This document shows positions 15,149 to 22,623 of a DNA stretch of 22,623 bases, piece by piece. The notes beneath the pieces are model-generated. The model worked only from the letters and a program-made list of their open reading frames with translations, made no database searches and was not told the origin of the DNA. The stretch comes from CALBPI01 sp039821645. GTDB taxonomy: Bacteria; Pseudomonadota; Gammaproteobacteria; Steroidobacterales; Woeseiaceae. The stretch is from NCBI GenBank assembly GCA_039821645.1, contig JBCBNU010000046.1:1-22623 (forward strand), in the 5' to 3' direction. The position numbers were made by a program, and so were the translations under genes. Every line of letters begins with the position of its first letter. Within the stretch, counting starts at the first letter, position 1.

Positions 15149-16465
15149 ATGTTTAGCTACTACCTCCGTCTTTCTTGGTTATCGCTCAAGCGTAACCCTT
15201 TGTTGTCATCGCTGATGGTCGGCGCAATAGCGCTAGGCATCGGCGTATCGATGACCACCTTGACCCTGTTCTATGTCATGTCCTCTGATCCGTTGCCGTT
15301 CAAGAGCGATCGCGTGTTCGCGGTCCAGATGGATACTTGGGGACCGGATGAGCCAGCGAATCGAAAGGGTGGTGGATCACCGCCAATCCAGATGACGTAC
15401 CGAGACGCTATGGCACTGATGGAGTCGGATATCCCGACACACCAAGCGACCATGTTGCACCGCGGGTTCGCTGTGAGAACGGAAGACGAGGACGTCCGTC
15501 TCCAACGCCTGTCAGCGCGCGCAACTTACAACGGCTTTTTCCCAATGTTTGACGTGCCATTCCTTTACGGTGGGCCATGGGACGACCGCGCTGACGAGAA
15601 TGCCGACCAGGTCGTCATACTGTCGAGAGAAAGTAATGAAAAGTTCTTCGGTGGCCAGAACTCCGTCGGCAACACGATCTTTCTGGACTCCGTTCCGTTC
15701 CGCGTGGTGGGTGTTATCAACTCATGGCAACCGACGCCCGTGTTTTATGATCTGAACAATGGCGCATGGTCTTCGACCGAAGACATGTTCATTCCATTCC
15801 AAATTCCTATCACCTGGGAATACGGTGCACACGGCAGCACCAACTGCTGGAAGCCGGAGAAACTAGAGAACTATCAGGACTCCTTGCAGAGCGAGTGTGT
15901 TTGGGTTCAGCACTGGGTACAACTGGACAGTGCGGAGCAGCGTGAAGCCTTCCATGCGTTCATGGATGGCTATGCAAACGCGCAGAAGGAGTTTGGTCGA
16001 TTCCAACGCCCACTGGATAACCGCACAACCAACGTTATGGACTGGCTGGAGTATATGGAAGTCGTCGGTGACGATAATCGCCTGTTGGTTGTCTTGTCGT
16101 TGATGTTCCTCCTGATTTGCCTTCTCAACACCGTGGGATTGATGCTGGCCAAGTTCCTTAATCGCGCGCCTTTGGTGGGTGTCCGACGCGCCCTTGGGGC
16201 CAGCAAGCGAGACGTTGCACTCCAGCACGGAGTTGAGGTCATGTTTATTGGGCTTCTCGGCGGCTTGGGCGGTCTCGTTTTATCGTATCTGGGTCTTCTG
16301 GCTGTGCGCAATTGGTACACGGGCTACGAATATCTGGCCCGTTTAAACCCTGAGATGATTGCCACTGCCGTCGCGTTGGCACTGGGTGCAGCTGTGATTG
16401 CTGGTTTATATCCCACCTGGCACATCACTCGCATTCAGCCTGCGGTTCACCTCAAGACCCAATAA
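15149..16465 (+). CDS. ABC transporter permease, MacB/FtsX-type (first of two)
   Basis: Membrane subunit of a mechanotransmission-type ABC exporter. The 438 residues show TM1 (about 18-44) after a short cytoplasmic lead (SWLSLKRNPLLS), a large periplasmic domain (about 45-308) and three C-terminal helices (about 312-335, 358-380 and 398-420), the FtsX/MacB layout. The coupling stretch VGVRRALGASKRDV after TM2 is the family signature and should contact the ATPase. GAGGG-like GAGGG (15136-15140 reads GAGGG) lies 8 nt upstream of the ATG. It is separated from the ATPase gene by 11 bp and is not fused to it as in MacB. Its periplasmic domain differs clearly from that of the next permease, so a heterodimer is likely. 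Confidence 0.9.
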   Translation: MFSYYLRLSWLSLKRNPLLSSLMVGAIALGIGVSMTTLTLFYVMSSDPLPFKSDRVFAVQMDTWGPDEPANRKGGGSPPIQMTYRDAMALMESDIPTHQATMLHRGFAVRTEDEDVRLQRLSARATYNGFFPMFDVPFLYGGPWDDRADENADQVVILSRESNEKFFGGQNSVGNTIFLDSVPFRVVGVINSWQPTPVFYDLNNGAWSSTEDMFIPFQIPITWEYGAHGSTNCWKPEKLENYQDSLQSECVWVQHWVQLDSAEQREAFHAFMDGYANAQKEFGRFQRPLDNRTTNVMDWLEYMEVVGDDNRLLVVLSLMFLLICLLNTVGLMLAKFLNRAPLVGVRRALGASKRDVALQHGVEVMFIGLLGGLGGLVLSYLGLLAVRNWYTGYEYLARLNPEMIATAVALALGAAVIAGLYPTWHITRIQPAVHLKTQ

Positions 16466-16476
16466 AAGGAGAAGTA

Positions 16477-17676
16477 ATGATGGAAATCAAACCTATCCTC
16501 AGTACGCTGCTGCGTAACAAGACAGGCGCTGTACTGATCGCGCTGCAAATTGCTTTGACGATGGCGGTCGTTGTAAACGCGGTTGTGGTTATTCAGGATC
16601 GCGCTGAGACCATCGCGATGCCAACGGGTGTGGATGTCGATCAGTTGATTATGACTCGCGCGTTTACATTCAATGATGAACAAAACGCGAGAGCTGTCAT
16701 CGACAATGATCTCGCCGTGCTGGGTGCGCTGCCCGGTGTGCAGAGCGTGACGAAGATCTCGACTATGCCCTTGAGCAACAGCGGTAGCTCTTCCACATTC
16801 AGAGCCAGTGATGCTGACAACGCGATATCGCTCAATCTTGCGTACTACCAGTCTGATGTGCACGCGCTCAGTACTCTAGGGCTCGAGATCACGCGTGGCC
16901 GCTGGTTCCGTGATGATGAGGTCGCTTACGATACCGACGGCGGCTACTCGCCCACCATGGTTGTCCTTTCGGACTTCGCGGCCGACACCATGTATCCGGA
17001 TGAGGACCCGGTTGGTAAATTTATCTATAACTCGTTGGGTGACGCCGTGGAAGTAATTGGCACCTACGACCAGCTGTCGAAGCCTTGGTATGGCTGGGGA
17101 GATTTTTATTCGACGGCAATATTCCCGATGGTCGATATCAACGCGCCTCTGGTCTTACGCGTCGATTCTGACCAAAGAGACGCGTTGATTCCGATGATTG
17201 ACGAGGCGTTGACGGAGATCGATCGTGAGCGTTTGGTTGGCAACACTCGTGCACACACGGACATCGTGGCAAACACCTTTGAGCGTGATGTTGCCATGAA
17301 TCGGATGTTGACCGTGGTCATGACATTGGTCGTGATTATTACCGCACTGGGTATTGTTGGACTTGCCAGTTTCAGCGTCATGCAACGACGCAAGCAAATC
17401 GGTACACGCCGGGCAATCGGCGCACAACGATTCCATATTCTGCGGTACTTCCTGACTGAAAACTGGATGATCACCACGTTTGGCATCGTATTGGGTCTGG
17501 GGTTGACGTTTGCGCTGAACTCGCTCCTGATCAACGAGTACAATTTGCCCAAGCTCGATCCGATTATGCTGCCATTGGCAGTGCTCGGTCTTTGGGCGGT
17601 AGGTTTGCTCGCGACCATCGGTCCGGCACGCAACGCGGCAGCAGTGGATCCAGCAATAGCGACTCGTAGCATCTGA
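16477..17676 (+). CDS. ABC transporter permease, MacB/FtsX-type (second of two)
   Basis: Second FtsX-fold permease, 399 residues: TM1 about 18-40, a periplasmic domain about 41-275, and three C-terminal helices (about 278-300, 330-352 and 366-386). The signature RKQIGTRRAIGAQRFHI follows TM2. The periplasmic domain is shorter than that of the first permease and shares little visible sequence with it. Strong AAGGAG (16466-16471) precedes two adjacent ATGs at 16477 (spacing 5) and 16480 (spacing 8); either could start. The gene follows the first permease by 11 bp and precedes the response regulator by 12 bp. With the ATPase dimer and the adaptor it should complete a MacAB-like exporter with asymmetric permeases. 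Confidence 0.9.
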   Translation: MMEIKPILSTLLRNKTGAVLIALQIALTMAVVVNAVVVIQDRAETIAMPTGVDVDQLIMTRAFTFNDEQNARAVIDNDLAVLGALPGVQSVTKISTMPLSNSGSSSTFRASDADNAISLNLAYYQSDVHALSTLGLEITRGRWFRDDEVAYDTDGGYSPTMVVLSDFAADTMYPDEDPVGKFIYNSLGDAVEVIGTYDQLSKPWYGWGDFYSTAIFPMVDINAPLVLRVDSDQRDALIPMIDEALTEIDRERLVGNTRAHTDIVANTFERDVAMNRMLTVVMTLVVIITALGIVGLASFSVMQRRKQIGTRRAIGAQRFHILRYFLTENWMITTFGIVLGLGLTFALNSLLINEYNLPKLDPIMLPLAVLGLWAVGLLATIGPARNAAAVDPAIATRSI

Positions 17677-17688
17677 GAGAACAAGTTA

Positions 17689-19038
17689 ATGACACGTGTG
17701 CTGGTCATAGACGACAACGAAGGTGTAAGGGAAGCGTTGCGACTTTTGTTGGAGCTTAGCGACTACGAGGTCGGCACGGCTGCGACGCCAAGGGCGGGGT
17801 TGGCTGAATTGGCGACCAACCCTACCGATCTCGTTATCCAGGACATGAATTTCGAGGAAGAGAAGACGTCGGGCAGTGAGGGCGCGCAACTCTTCGAGGA
17901 GATTCGCGTGCAATACCCGGATATGCCGGTGATTCTCCTGACTGCATGGACCAACCTTGAGATGGCGGTATCGTTGGTCAAACAGGGGGCAGCGGACTAC
18001 CTCGGCAAGCCGTGGGACGACAATCGACTCATGACGACAGTTAGAAACCTCGTCGATCTGAGTGCCGCCCGAAGTCGATCGCGTGAGCTTGCCTTGGAGC
18101 GGGCAAGAACGCGTGCGGCGCTCGAGGCGGATTTTGATCTTCGCGGTATCGTGTACGTGTCCGAAGCCATGCATGAGGTGGTGAGCCTTGCATGTCGGGT
18201 GGCCGCGTCAGACATCAGTGTGCTGGTCACCGGTCCGAATGGTGCGGGAAAGGAGAAGCTCGCAGAAATCTTGCAAGCGAATTCCAGCGTGTCGAGTGGG
18301 CCTTTTGTCCGCGTGAATGCTGGGGGTTTACCCGGTGCGCTCCTCGAGGCTGAGCTATTCGGCGCTGAACCAGGCGCGTATACGGGCCTTACGAAAACAC
18401 GAATTGGTCGCTTTGAGGCTGCGGACGGGGGGACGCTGTTCCTGGATGAGATCGGTAACCTGTCGGCCGAGGGGCAGAATCGTTTGCTACGCGTTCTGCA
18501 ATCCGGTGAGTTCGAACGACTCGGCTCATCGGAGACGCGACGCGTAAAGGTCCGCGTCATCAGTGCAACCAACGCGGATCTCAAGACGGCGATTGCGAGG
18601 GGTGACTTTCGTGAAGATCTCTACTACCGATTAAATGTCATCGAGTTGAAAATTCCGCCGTTGGTCGATCGACCGGGCGATGCGGCAGCGCTGGCAAGCT
18701 ATTTTCTGGATGAGGGAAAACGGTTTTCAGCCGCCGCGCTGCGAGTGCTTGAGATGCAAAGCTGGGAGGGCAATGTCCGTGAATTGCAGAACCTTGTAAA
18801 ACGCGCGGAAGTGCTATCCAGTGCAGACGTTATAGACACCGATGCACTGGGCCTGCAGAGTAGCGGGCTGTCGAAGAGTCTTCTGGAGCCAAGTGAGGCA
18901 GACGTTCGCGTCGCGCTCCGAAACCATGGGAATGTGGTTGCACGTGCGGCGCGTGAGCTCGGTATGAGTCGGCAGGCACTCTATCGTCGTATGGTCAAGT
19001 TCGGGTTGCATGAGTCCACCAACAGAGACGCAGAATAG
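17689..19038 (+). CDS. sigma54-dependent response regulator, NtrC family
   Basis: Activator of sigma54 promoters with 449 residues. Receiver (1-120): acidic pair Asp8-Asp9, phospho-acceptor Asp52 (QDMNF), Thr85 and Lys107. AAA+ domain (about 152-375): Walker A GPNGAGKE (182-189), sigma54-contact loop GAYTGL (229-234), Walker B TLFLDE (249-254) and the GNVREL motif (361-366). Fis-type helix-turn-helix at 405-440 (ARELGMSRQALYRRM). The loop differs from the usual GAFTGA by Tyr for Phe, which is common, and Leu for the last Ala, which is less usual. The segment between PPLVDRPGD and GNVREL is shorter than in NtrC. The obvious target is the sigma54 promoter of its own operon. The kinase gene starts 29 bp before its stop. 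Confidence 0.93.
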   Translation: MTRVLVIDDNEGVREALRLLLELSDYEVGTAATPRAGLAELATNPTDLVIQDMNFEEEKTSGSEGAQLFEEIRVQYPDMPVILLTAWTNLEMAVSLVKQGAADYLGKPWDDNRLMTTVRNLVDLSAARSRSRELALERARTRAALEADFDLRGIVYVSEAMHEVVSLACRVAASDISVLVTGPNGAGKEKLAEILQANSSVSSGPFVRVNAGGLPGALLEAELFGAEPGAYTGLTKTRIGRFEAADGGTLFLDEIGNLSAEGQNRLLRVLQSGEFERLGSSETRRVKVRVISATNADLKTAIARGDFREDLYYRLNVIELKIPPLVDRPGDAAALASYFLDEGKRFSAAALRVLEMQSWEGNVRELQNLVKRAEVLSSADVIDTDALGLQSSGLSKSLLEPSEADVRVALRNHGNVVARAARELGMSRQALYRRMVKFGLHESTNRDAE

Positions 19039-20380
19039 CATTCGATTCAGCCGTCCCGGGAAAATGATCCTGGGATCGACGTTGGTCATGGCGCTGACCA
19101 TGGGCGTCGTGCTCATTATTGTCCGCTGGACTGACTCGTGGACGCTCGCGATCAGCGTTTCGACTCTCCTATCCTTATTGGGTTTTTGGCTGATCACCCG
19201 CTGGCTGTTCGCTGCGGACGATACCCGCATCCAGGCCCTGATCGATAGTGCCGATAGTCTTCGCGATGCGGATTTCAGTTTCACGATTGCTAATCGTCGG
19301 GACGATGAAATCGGAGCTCTCGTAAATGCGTATAACAGCATGGTGTCAACGCTGCGGACCGAGCGGCAGAATCTGCATCAGCGTGAGCTTATGCTCGACA
19401 CGGTTATTCAGGCATCCCCACTTGCTTTGGTGCTGACCAACGAGAATGACCACGTGATTTATGCGAATGGCACGGCACGCCAGTTGTTCGCCAATGGAAA
19501 GCGCTTCGCTGGTCGGAAATTTCTGCAGGAGGTCGTTGGCGATCAGCCGGTTGAACTGCGCGAGGCTCTGGCTGTTGGGCAAGATGCCATGGTCAGCGTG
19601 ACAGCCGCGAAGGAGCAAGAACGCTACCATCTCTCGTGCAGCGAATTTACGCTAAACGCCCGTAACCATCGGCTCTTCCTTCTGAAGCGCTTGACCCAGG
19701 AGCTGAATCGACAGGAAGTTGCAACGTGGAAAAAAGTGATTCGGCTGATTGGTCACGAGTTAAATAATTCTTTGGCCCCGATTTCGTCGATGGCGCATTC
19801 AGCGAAGTTGCTGTCCTCGCGAGGGGACAGTGTTCGAGTCGAAGAGGTGCTTGAGACGATTGCACAACGAAGCCAGCGCCTGAAAGAGTTTATCGAGAGC
19901 TACTCGAAGTTTGCGAAGTTGCCTTCACCACAGATTCAGACCATCGATTGGGACGTGTTCTTTTCGTCGCTAAAGGGATTGCAGCCATTTCAGTATGAAC
20001 CTTTGAGCAACGGTCTGACGGGTGCTGGAGATCCGAAACAGCTTGAACAGGTTTTGATTAACCTGTGTAAGAATGCGGTCGAGTCAGAGTCGGCGGTGGA
20101 TGATATTGTTGTGACACTGCAGATGCGTGATCAGGGCACGGAGATCGTGGTTGCTGACCGAGGCAAAGGAATGAGTGACGAGGCCCTGGCAAGCGCGCTG
20201 TTGCCCTTTTACAGCACCAAGAGAGAGGGCTCGGGTCTTGGTTTGTCACTTGCGCGCGAGATCGTAGATGCACATGCGGGCAACATCAGCCTGCGCAATC
20301 GGACGCGTGGTGGTCTCGGCGTCCGAATTTGGTTACCCAACACACGCGTTCGCGCAGAGGCTACAAAGGTGTCGCCATAA
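19010..20380 (+). CDS. membrane sensor histidine kinase, NtrY-like
   Basis: Partner kinase of the upstream regulator, 456 residues. Two membrane helices (about 19-39 and 45-67) with almost no periplasmic loop, HAMP (about 68-118), a PAS-like domain (about 124-225), then the kinase core: His249 in LIGHELNNSLAP, N-box around LINLCKNAVES (349-359), DRGKGM (383-388) and GSGLGL (407-412). The H-box GHELNNSLAP is the NtrY/NtrB-type variant. The tiny extracytoplasmic loop suggests that the signal is sensed in the membrane, through the PAS domain, or through a partner protein such as the exporter. ATG 19010 overlaps the regulator gene by 29 bp. Its TAA overlaps the arginase ATG as TAATG. Confidence 0.92.
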   Translation: MSPPTETQNSIRFSRPGKMILGSTLVMALTMGVVLIIVRWTDSWTLAISVSTLLSLLGFWLITRWLFAADDTRIQALIDSADSLRDADFSFTIANRRDDEIGALVNAYNSMVSTLRTERQNLHQRELMLDTVIQASPLALVLTNENDHVIYANGTARQLFANGKRFAGRKFLQEVVGDQPVELREALAVGQDAMVSVTAAKEQERYHLSCSEFTLNARNHRLFLLKRLTQELNRQEVATWKKVIRLIGHELNNSLAPISSMAHSAKLLSSRGDSVRVEEVLETIAQRSQRLKEFIESYSKFAKLPSPQIQTIDWDVFFSSLKGLQPFQYEPLSNGLTGAGDPKQLEQVLINLCKNAVESESAVDDIVVTLQMRDQGTEIVVADRGKGMSDEALASALLPFYSTKREGSGLGLSLAREIVDAHAGNISLRNRTRGGLGVRIWLPNTRVRAEATKVSP

Positions 20381-21171
20381 TGGTGAAGGTTGCTTTGGTC
20401 GGTGCACCACATGATGCAAATTCCAGCTTTCTCAGAGGGCCGGCTGAGGCGCCGGATATTATCCGGCGTGTGCTGCACAGTGGTTCCGGTAATGCTTATT
20501 CGGAATCAATGCGCGATGTACTCTCGGATCTTCAAGATCTCGGAAACTTCTCAATAGCGCAAACGAGAGAGGGTGTGATGGAGCTGCGCCCAGCGATGGC
20601 TCGCGTGGTGTCGCAAGGGTTTCGGGTATTGAGCTTGGGCGGTGATCACGCAGTAACCCATCCATTGGCGCTAGCGGTTGCGGACAGTGTTGGGCCAATC
20701 GACATCCTGCATTTTGATGCTCACGGCGATCTGTACCCCGACTTTGACGGTAATCCTTATTCACATGCGAGCCCGTTTGCTCGACTCCTGGAATCCGGGT
20801 GCGTAGGCCGCCTCGTGCAACTTGGAATAAGGACGTTGACGCCTGAGCAACAAGCGGTCGTTGGGCAGTACGGCGTGGAGACACATCAGTGGAGAGGCGA
20901 GTTATCCCCGGACCTCAATCTCACGTTCGAAAGGCCACTTTATATTTCGGTCGATATCGATGCGTTGGATCCCGCCTTCGCGCCGGGTGTATCACATCAC
21001 GAGCCGGGTGGAATGTCAGTGAGGGACATCCTTCGCGTGCTCGACGCAGTGCACGGAAGCGTTGTTGCCGCCGATATTGTCGAGTACAACCCGCGGCGCG
21101 ATTTGCATGAGATGACGGCGGCGGTTTGTGCCAAGCTGGCCAAAGCACTCTTGGACCTGCTGCGCCGCTAA
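20380..21171 (+). CDS. arginase/agmatinase family ureohydrolase, plant-arginase-like
   Basis: Binuclear manganese ureohydrolase of 263 residues. All metal ligands are present: His90 (GGDHA), Asp113, His115 and Asp117 (DAHGD), Asp192 and Asp194 (SVDIDALDP). Glu235 of VEYNP is also conserved. The stretch YSHASPFARLLE (127-138), then LVQLGIRT and FAPGVSHHEPGG, resembles plant mitochondrial arginases more than classic agmatinases (HGT) or Bacillus RocF. Arginine to ornithine plus urea is the best guess; agmatine or another guanidino compound is possible. ATG 20380 overlaps the kinase stop (TAATG) with AAAGG just upstream, so the gene is translationally coupled to a sensor kinase, an odd place for a catabolic enzyme. 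The next gene, 45 bp on, is a decarboxylase. Confidence 0.88.
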   Translation: MVKVALVGAPHDANSSFLRGPAEAPDIIRRVLHSGSGNAYSESMRDVLSDLQDLGNFSIAQTREGVMELRPAMARVVSQGFRVLSLGGDHAVTHPLALAVADSVGPIDILHFDAHGDLYPDFDGNPYSHASPFARLLESGCVGRLVQLGIRTLTPEQQAVVGQYGVETHQWRGELSPDLNLTFERPLYISVDIDALDPAFAPGVSHHEPGGMSVRDILRVLDAVHGSVVAADIVEYNPRRDLHEMTAAVCAKLAKALLDLLRR

Positions 21172-21216
21172 CCGACCACGCTAGCACTAAGCGATACCTC
21201 CGATTACGATGCAGAT

Positions 21217-22623
21217 ATGGCCGTACCAAATCGATTTCTGAAAGACGTATTCGTCGACGCACTCGATCAACTGGCTGAACATATTGAGGCGACCGAACAG
21301 GGTGAGAGGCCCGCAACGGGTTATCGCCCATTGAGCCAGTTGCTCGATGGTCTGCAGTTGGAGCAAAGGCTCGAACAGCCGCCGGTATCCCACGCTGAGT
21401 TTGCCGACTTTCTATCGGGCTATCTCAGTCACTCGGTTCAGTTGCACCATCCGTTTCACGCCGCGCACCAGGTTGCCATCCCCGATACAGCATCGGCACT
21501 TGCATCACTGGTAAACGGGTTTATGAACAACCCGATGGCGATCTATGAAATGGGCCCTGTGGGTGCCGCCATTGAGTTCGTTGTGATCAATTGGATGTTG
21601 AAACATATCGGATGGGCTCAGCAACCGCGCCGGCCTGAGGTCGGGCTTGAGCATGGCGCAGGCGTGCTGACTCACGGTGGCTCGTTGGCAAACCTCACCG
21701 GATTGTTAGCCGCGCGTGCGCGAGTCGCACCAGAGGCCTGGGAGCAAGGTGTGCCCAACGATCTGGCCGTTCTTGTCTCTCCTGTTGCTCATTACTCGGT
21801 TGCGAGGGCGGTTGCGATTCTGGGTCTCGGCGAGCGCGCCATCGTACATTTACCCTGCGACGAACTTGGTCGTGTGGACGCACATGCCATGGAGCAAACG
21901 ATTGAAAAGACGCGGGCGTGTGGTCGCCGGGTCATGGCAGTGATCGCGAACGCATGTGCGACTGCAACCGGATTGCACGATCCTTTACGACCTATGGGAG
22001 AGATTTGCCGCAGCAATGATGTATTTTTTCATGTAGACGCTTGCCATGGAGCCAGTGCGTTGTTGCATTCTGATACCGCGCACCACCTCGACGGTATCGA
22101 GTTGGCAGATGTGGTTATCTGGGATGCACACAAAATGTTACAAGTCTCGGCGCTGTGCGCTGCAGTGCTCTTCCGCGATCACCGAAGCTTTGATGTGGCG
22201 TTCTCGCAGAAAGCGAGCTACCTGGCCTACGGGCGGGATGCCGAGAGTTACGATTCTCTGCCGCGCGCAGTGGAGTGCACGAAGTCTGCTATGGGCGTGA
22301 AGGTCTATTTCAATTTGCTTCTGCGTGGCGAGCATGCGCTTGGGCAGTTTGTGGCAGACCGTTATGCAATGGGCAAAACCGCATATGACTGCATTGTTGC
22401 GCGCGATAGATTCAGTTGTCCCTACGTGCCCGAGACCAACATCATCTGTTTTCGTATTGAAGGAGATGATCAGCTTCAGCAGTCGGTTCGCGATCAACTG
22501 GTGGCCGAACGAACGGCGCATCTCACCACCGCTGAAGTAGGCGGAACGACGTACCTTCGTATGACGCTGATGAATCCGCTGACAGACGTGGAAGCGATCA
22601 ACACGATTCTCGATATGGTTGAG
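21217..22623 (+). CDS. PLP-dependent group II decarboxylase, L-2,4-diaminobutyrate decarboxylase-like (3' end outside window)
   Basis: The frame runs open from ATG 21217 to the last base, giving 469 residues; families of this type are about 470-500 long, so only a little is missing. PLP signs in order: HHPFHAAHQVA (77-87), NNPMAIYEMGP (104-114), THGGSLANLTGLLAAR (152-167), AHYSVARA with His192, HVDACHGASALL with Asp274, and WDAHKM with Schiff-base Lys306. The NNPMAIYEMGP and HGGSLANLT motifs match diaminobutyrate/glutamate-type decarboxylases, which are distinct from the decarboxylase at 3915-5279. The substrate is not certain: diaminobutyrate, ornithine or another amino acid. No good ribosome site is seen before the ATG; 45 bp separate it from the arginase, and the two could share a transcript. 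Confidence 0.87.
   Translation, partial: MAVPNRFLKDVFVDALDQLAEHIEATEQGERPATGYRPLSQLLDGLQLEQRLEQPPVSHAEFADFLSGYLSHSVQLHHPFHAAHQVAIPDTASALASLVNGFMNNPMAIYEMGPVGAAIEFVVINWMLKHIGWAQQPRRPEVGLEHGAGVLTHGGSLANLTGLLAARARVAPEAWEQGVPNDLAVLVSPVAHYSVARAVAILGLGERAIVHLPCDELGRVDAHAMEQTIEKTRACGRRVMAVIANACATATGLHDPLRPMGEICRSNDVFFHVDACHGASALLHSDTAHHLDGIELADVVIWDAHKMLQVSALCAAVLFRDHRSFDVAFSQKASYLAYGRDAESYDSLPRAVECTKSAMGVKVYFNLLLRGEHALGQFVADRYAMGKTAYDCIVARDRFSCPYVPETNIICFRIEGDDQLQQSVRDQLVAERTAHLTTAEVGGTTYLRMTLMNPLTDVEAINTILDMVE

Noticed and set aside
1..22623. tRNA, rRNA, CRISPR, insertion sequence or prophage signals
   Set aside because: None seen by eye: no repeat-spacer pattern, transposase motif or integrase, and nearly all sequence is taken up by coding genes.

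Overview
The window looks like a stretch of chromosome from a free-living Gammaproteobacterium or a close relative. The case rests on gene content: TamB, a BarA/GacS-like hybrid kinase, a YcbX-type MOSC protein, an RssA-like patatin and a sigma54-dependent NtrC-type regulator. Genes are packed tightly, with short gaps, many start/stop overlaps and moderately high GC. I see no tRNA, rRNA, CRISPR array, insertion sequence or phage gene. The genus cannot be told from this window.

Layout, left to right. (1) 1-2492: the 3' part of tamB, entering from the left edge. (2) 2560-3910: a nitronate monooxygenase followed 4 bases later by a FluC/CrcB fluoride channel. (3) 3915-6156, minus strand: a pirin followed by a PLP-dependent group II decarboxylase. 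(4) 6239-7513: a membrane di-iron fatty acid hydroxylase of the alkylglycerol monooxygenase type. (5) 7499-9928, minus strand: an orphan hybrid sensor kinase. (6) 10046-10840: a MOSC molybdenum-cofactor protein. (7) 10827-12706, minus strand: a patatin-like lipase coupled to a short-chain dehydrogenase. (8) 12743-20380: the most interesting block, a sigma54-controlled exporter operon. (9) 20380-22623: an arginase coupled to the end of that operon, then a diaminobutyrate-decarboxylase-like PLP enzyme that runs off the right edge.

Block 8 reads as a self-contained sense-and-export circuit. A textbook -24/-12 promoter (12863-12878) sits about 65-120 bp downstream of an array of GTGTCC half-sites (12743-12800). 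It is followed by a 59-residue membrane microprotein, a MacA/HlyD-type adaptor, a separate ABC ATPase, two different MacB/FtsX-type permeases, an NtrC-type response regulator and an NtrY-like membrane kinase. The operon needs sigma54 and encodes a sigma54 activator, so positive autoregulation through the half-site array is the simplest reading. The inducer and exported substrate are unknown. The microprotein, the operator and the arginase attached to the tail are the parts I cannot match to a described system.

Other points of note: all three tail-to-tail gene junctions overlap or abut with no room for a terminator, the fluoride channel has Met at both Phe-box positions, and the hybrid kinase has a degenerate first receiver and no Hpt domain.
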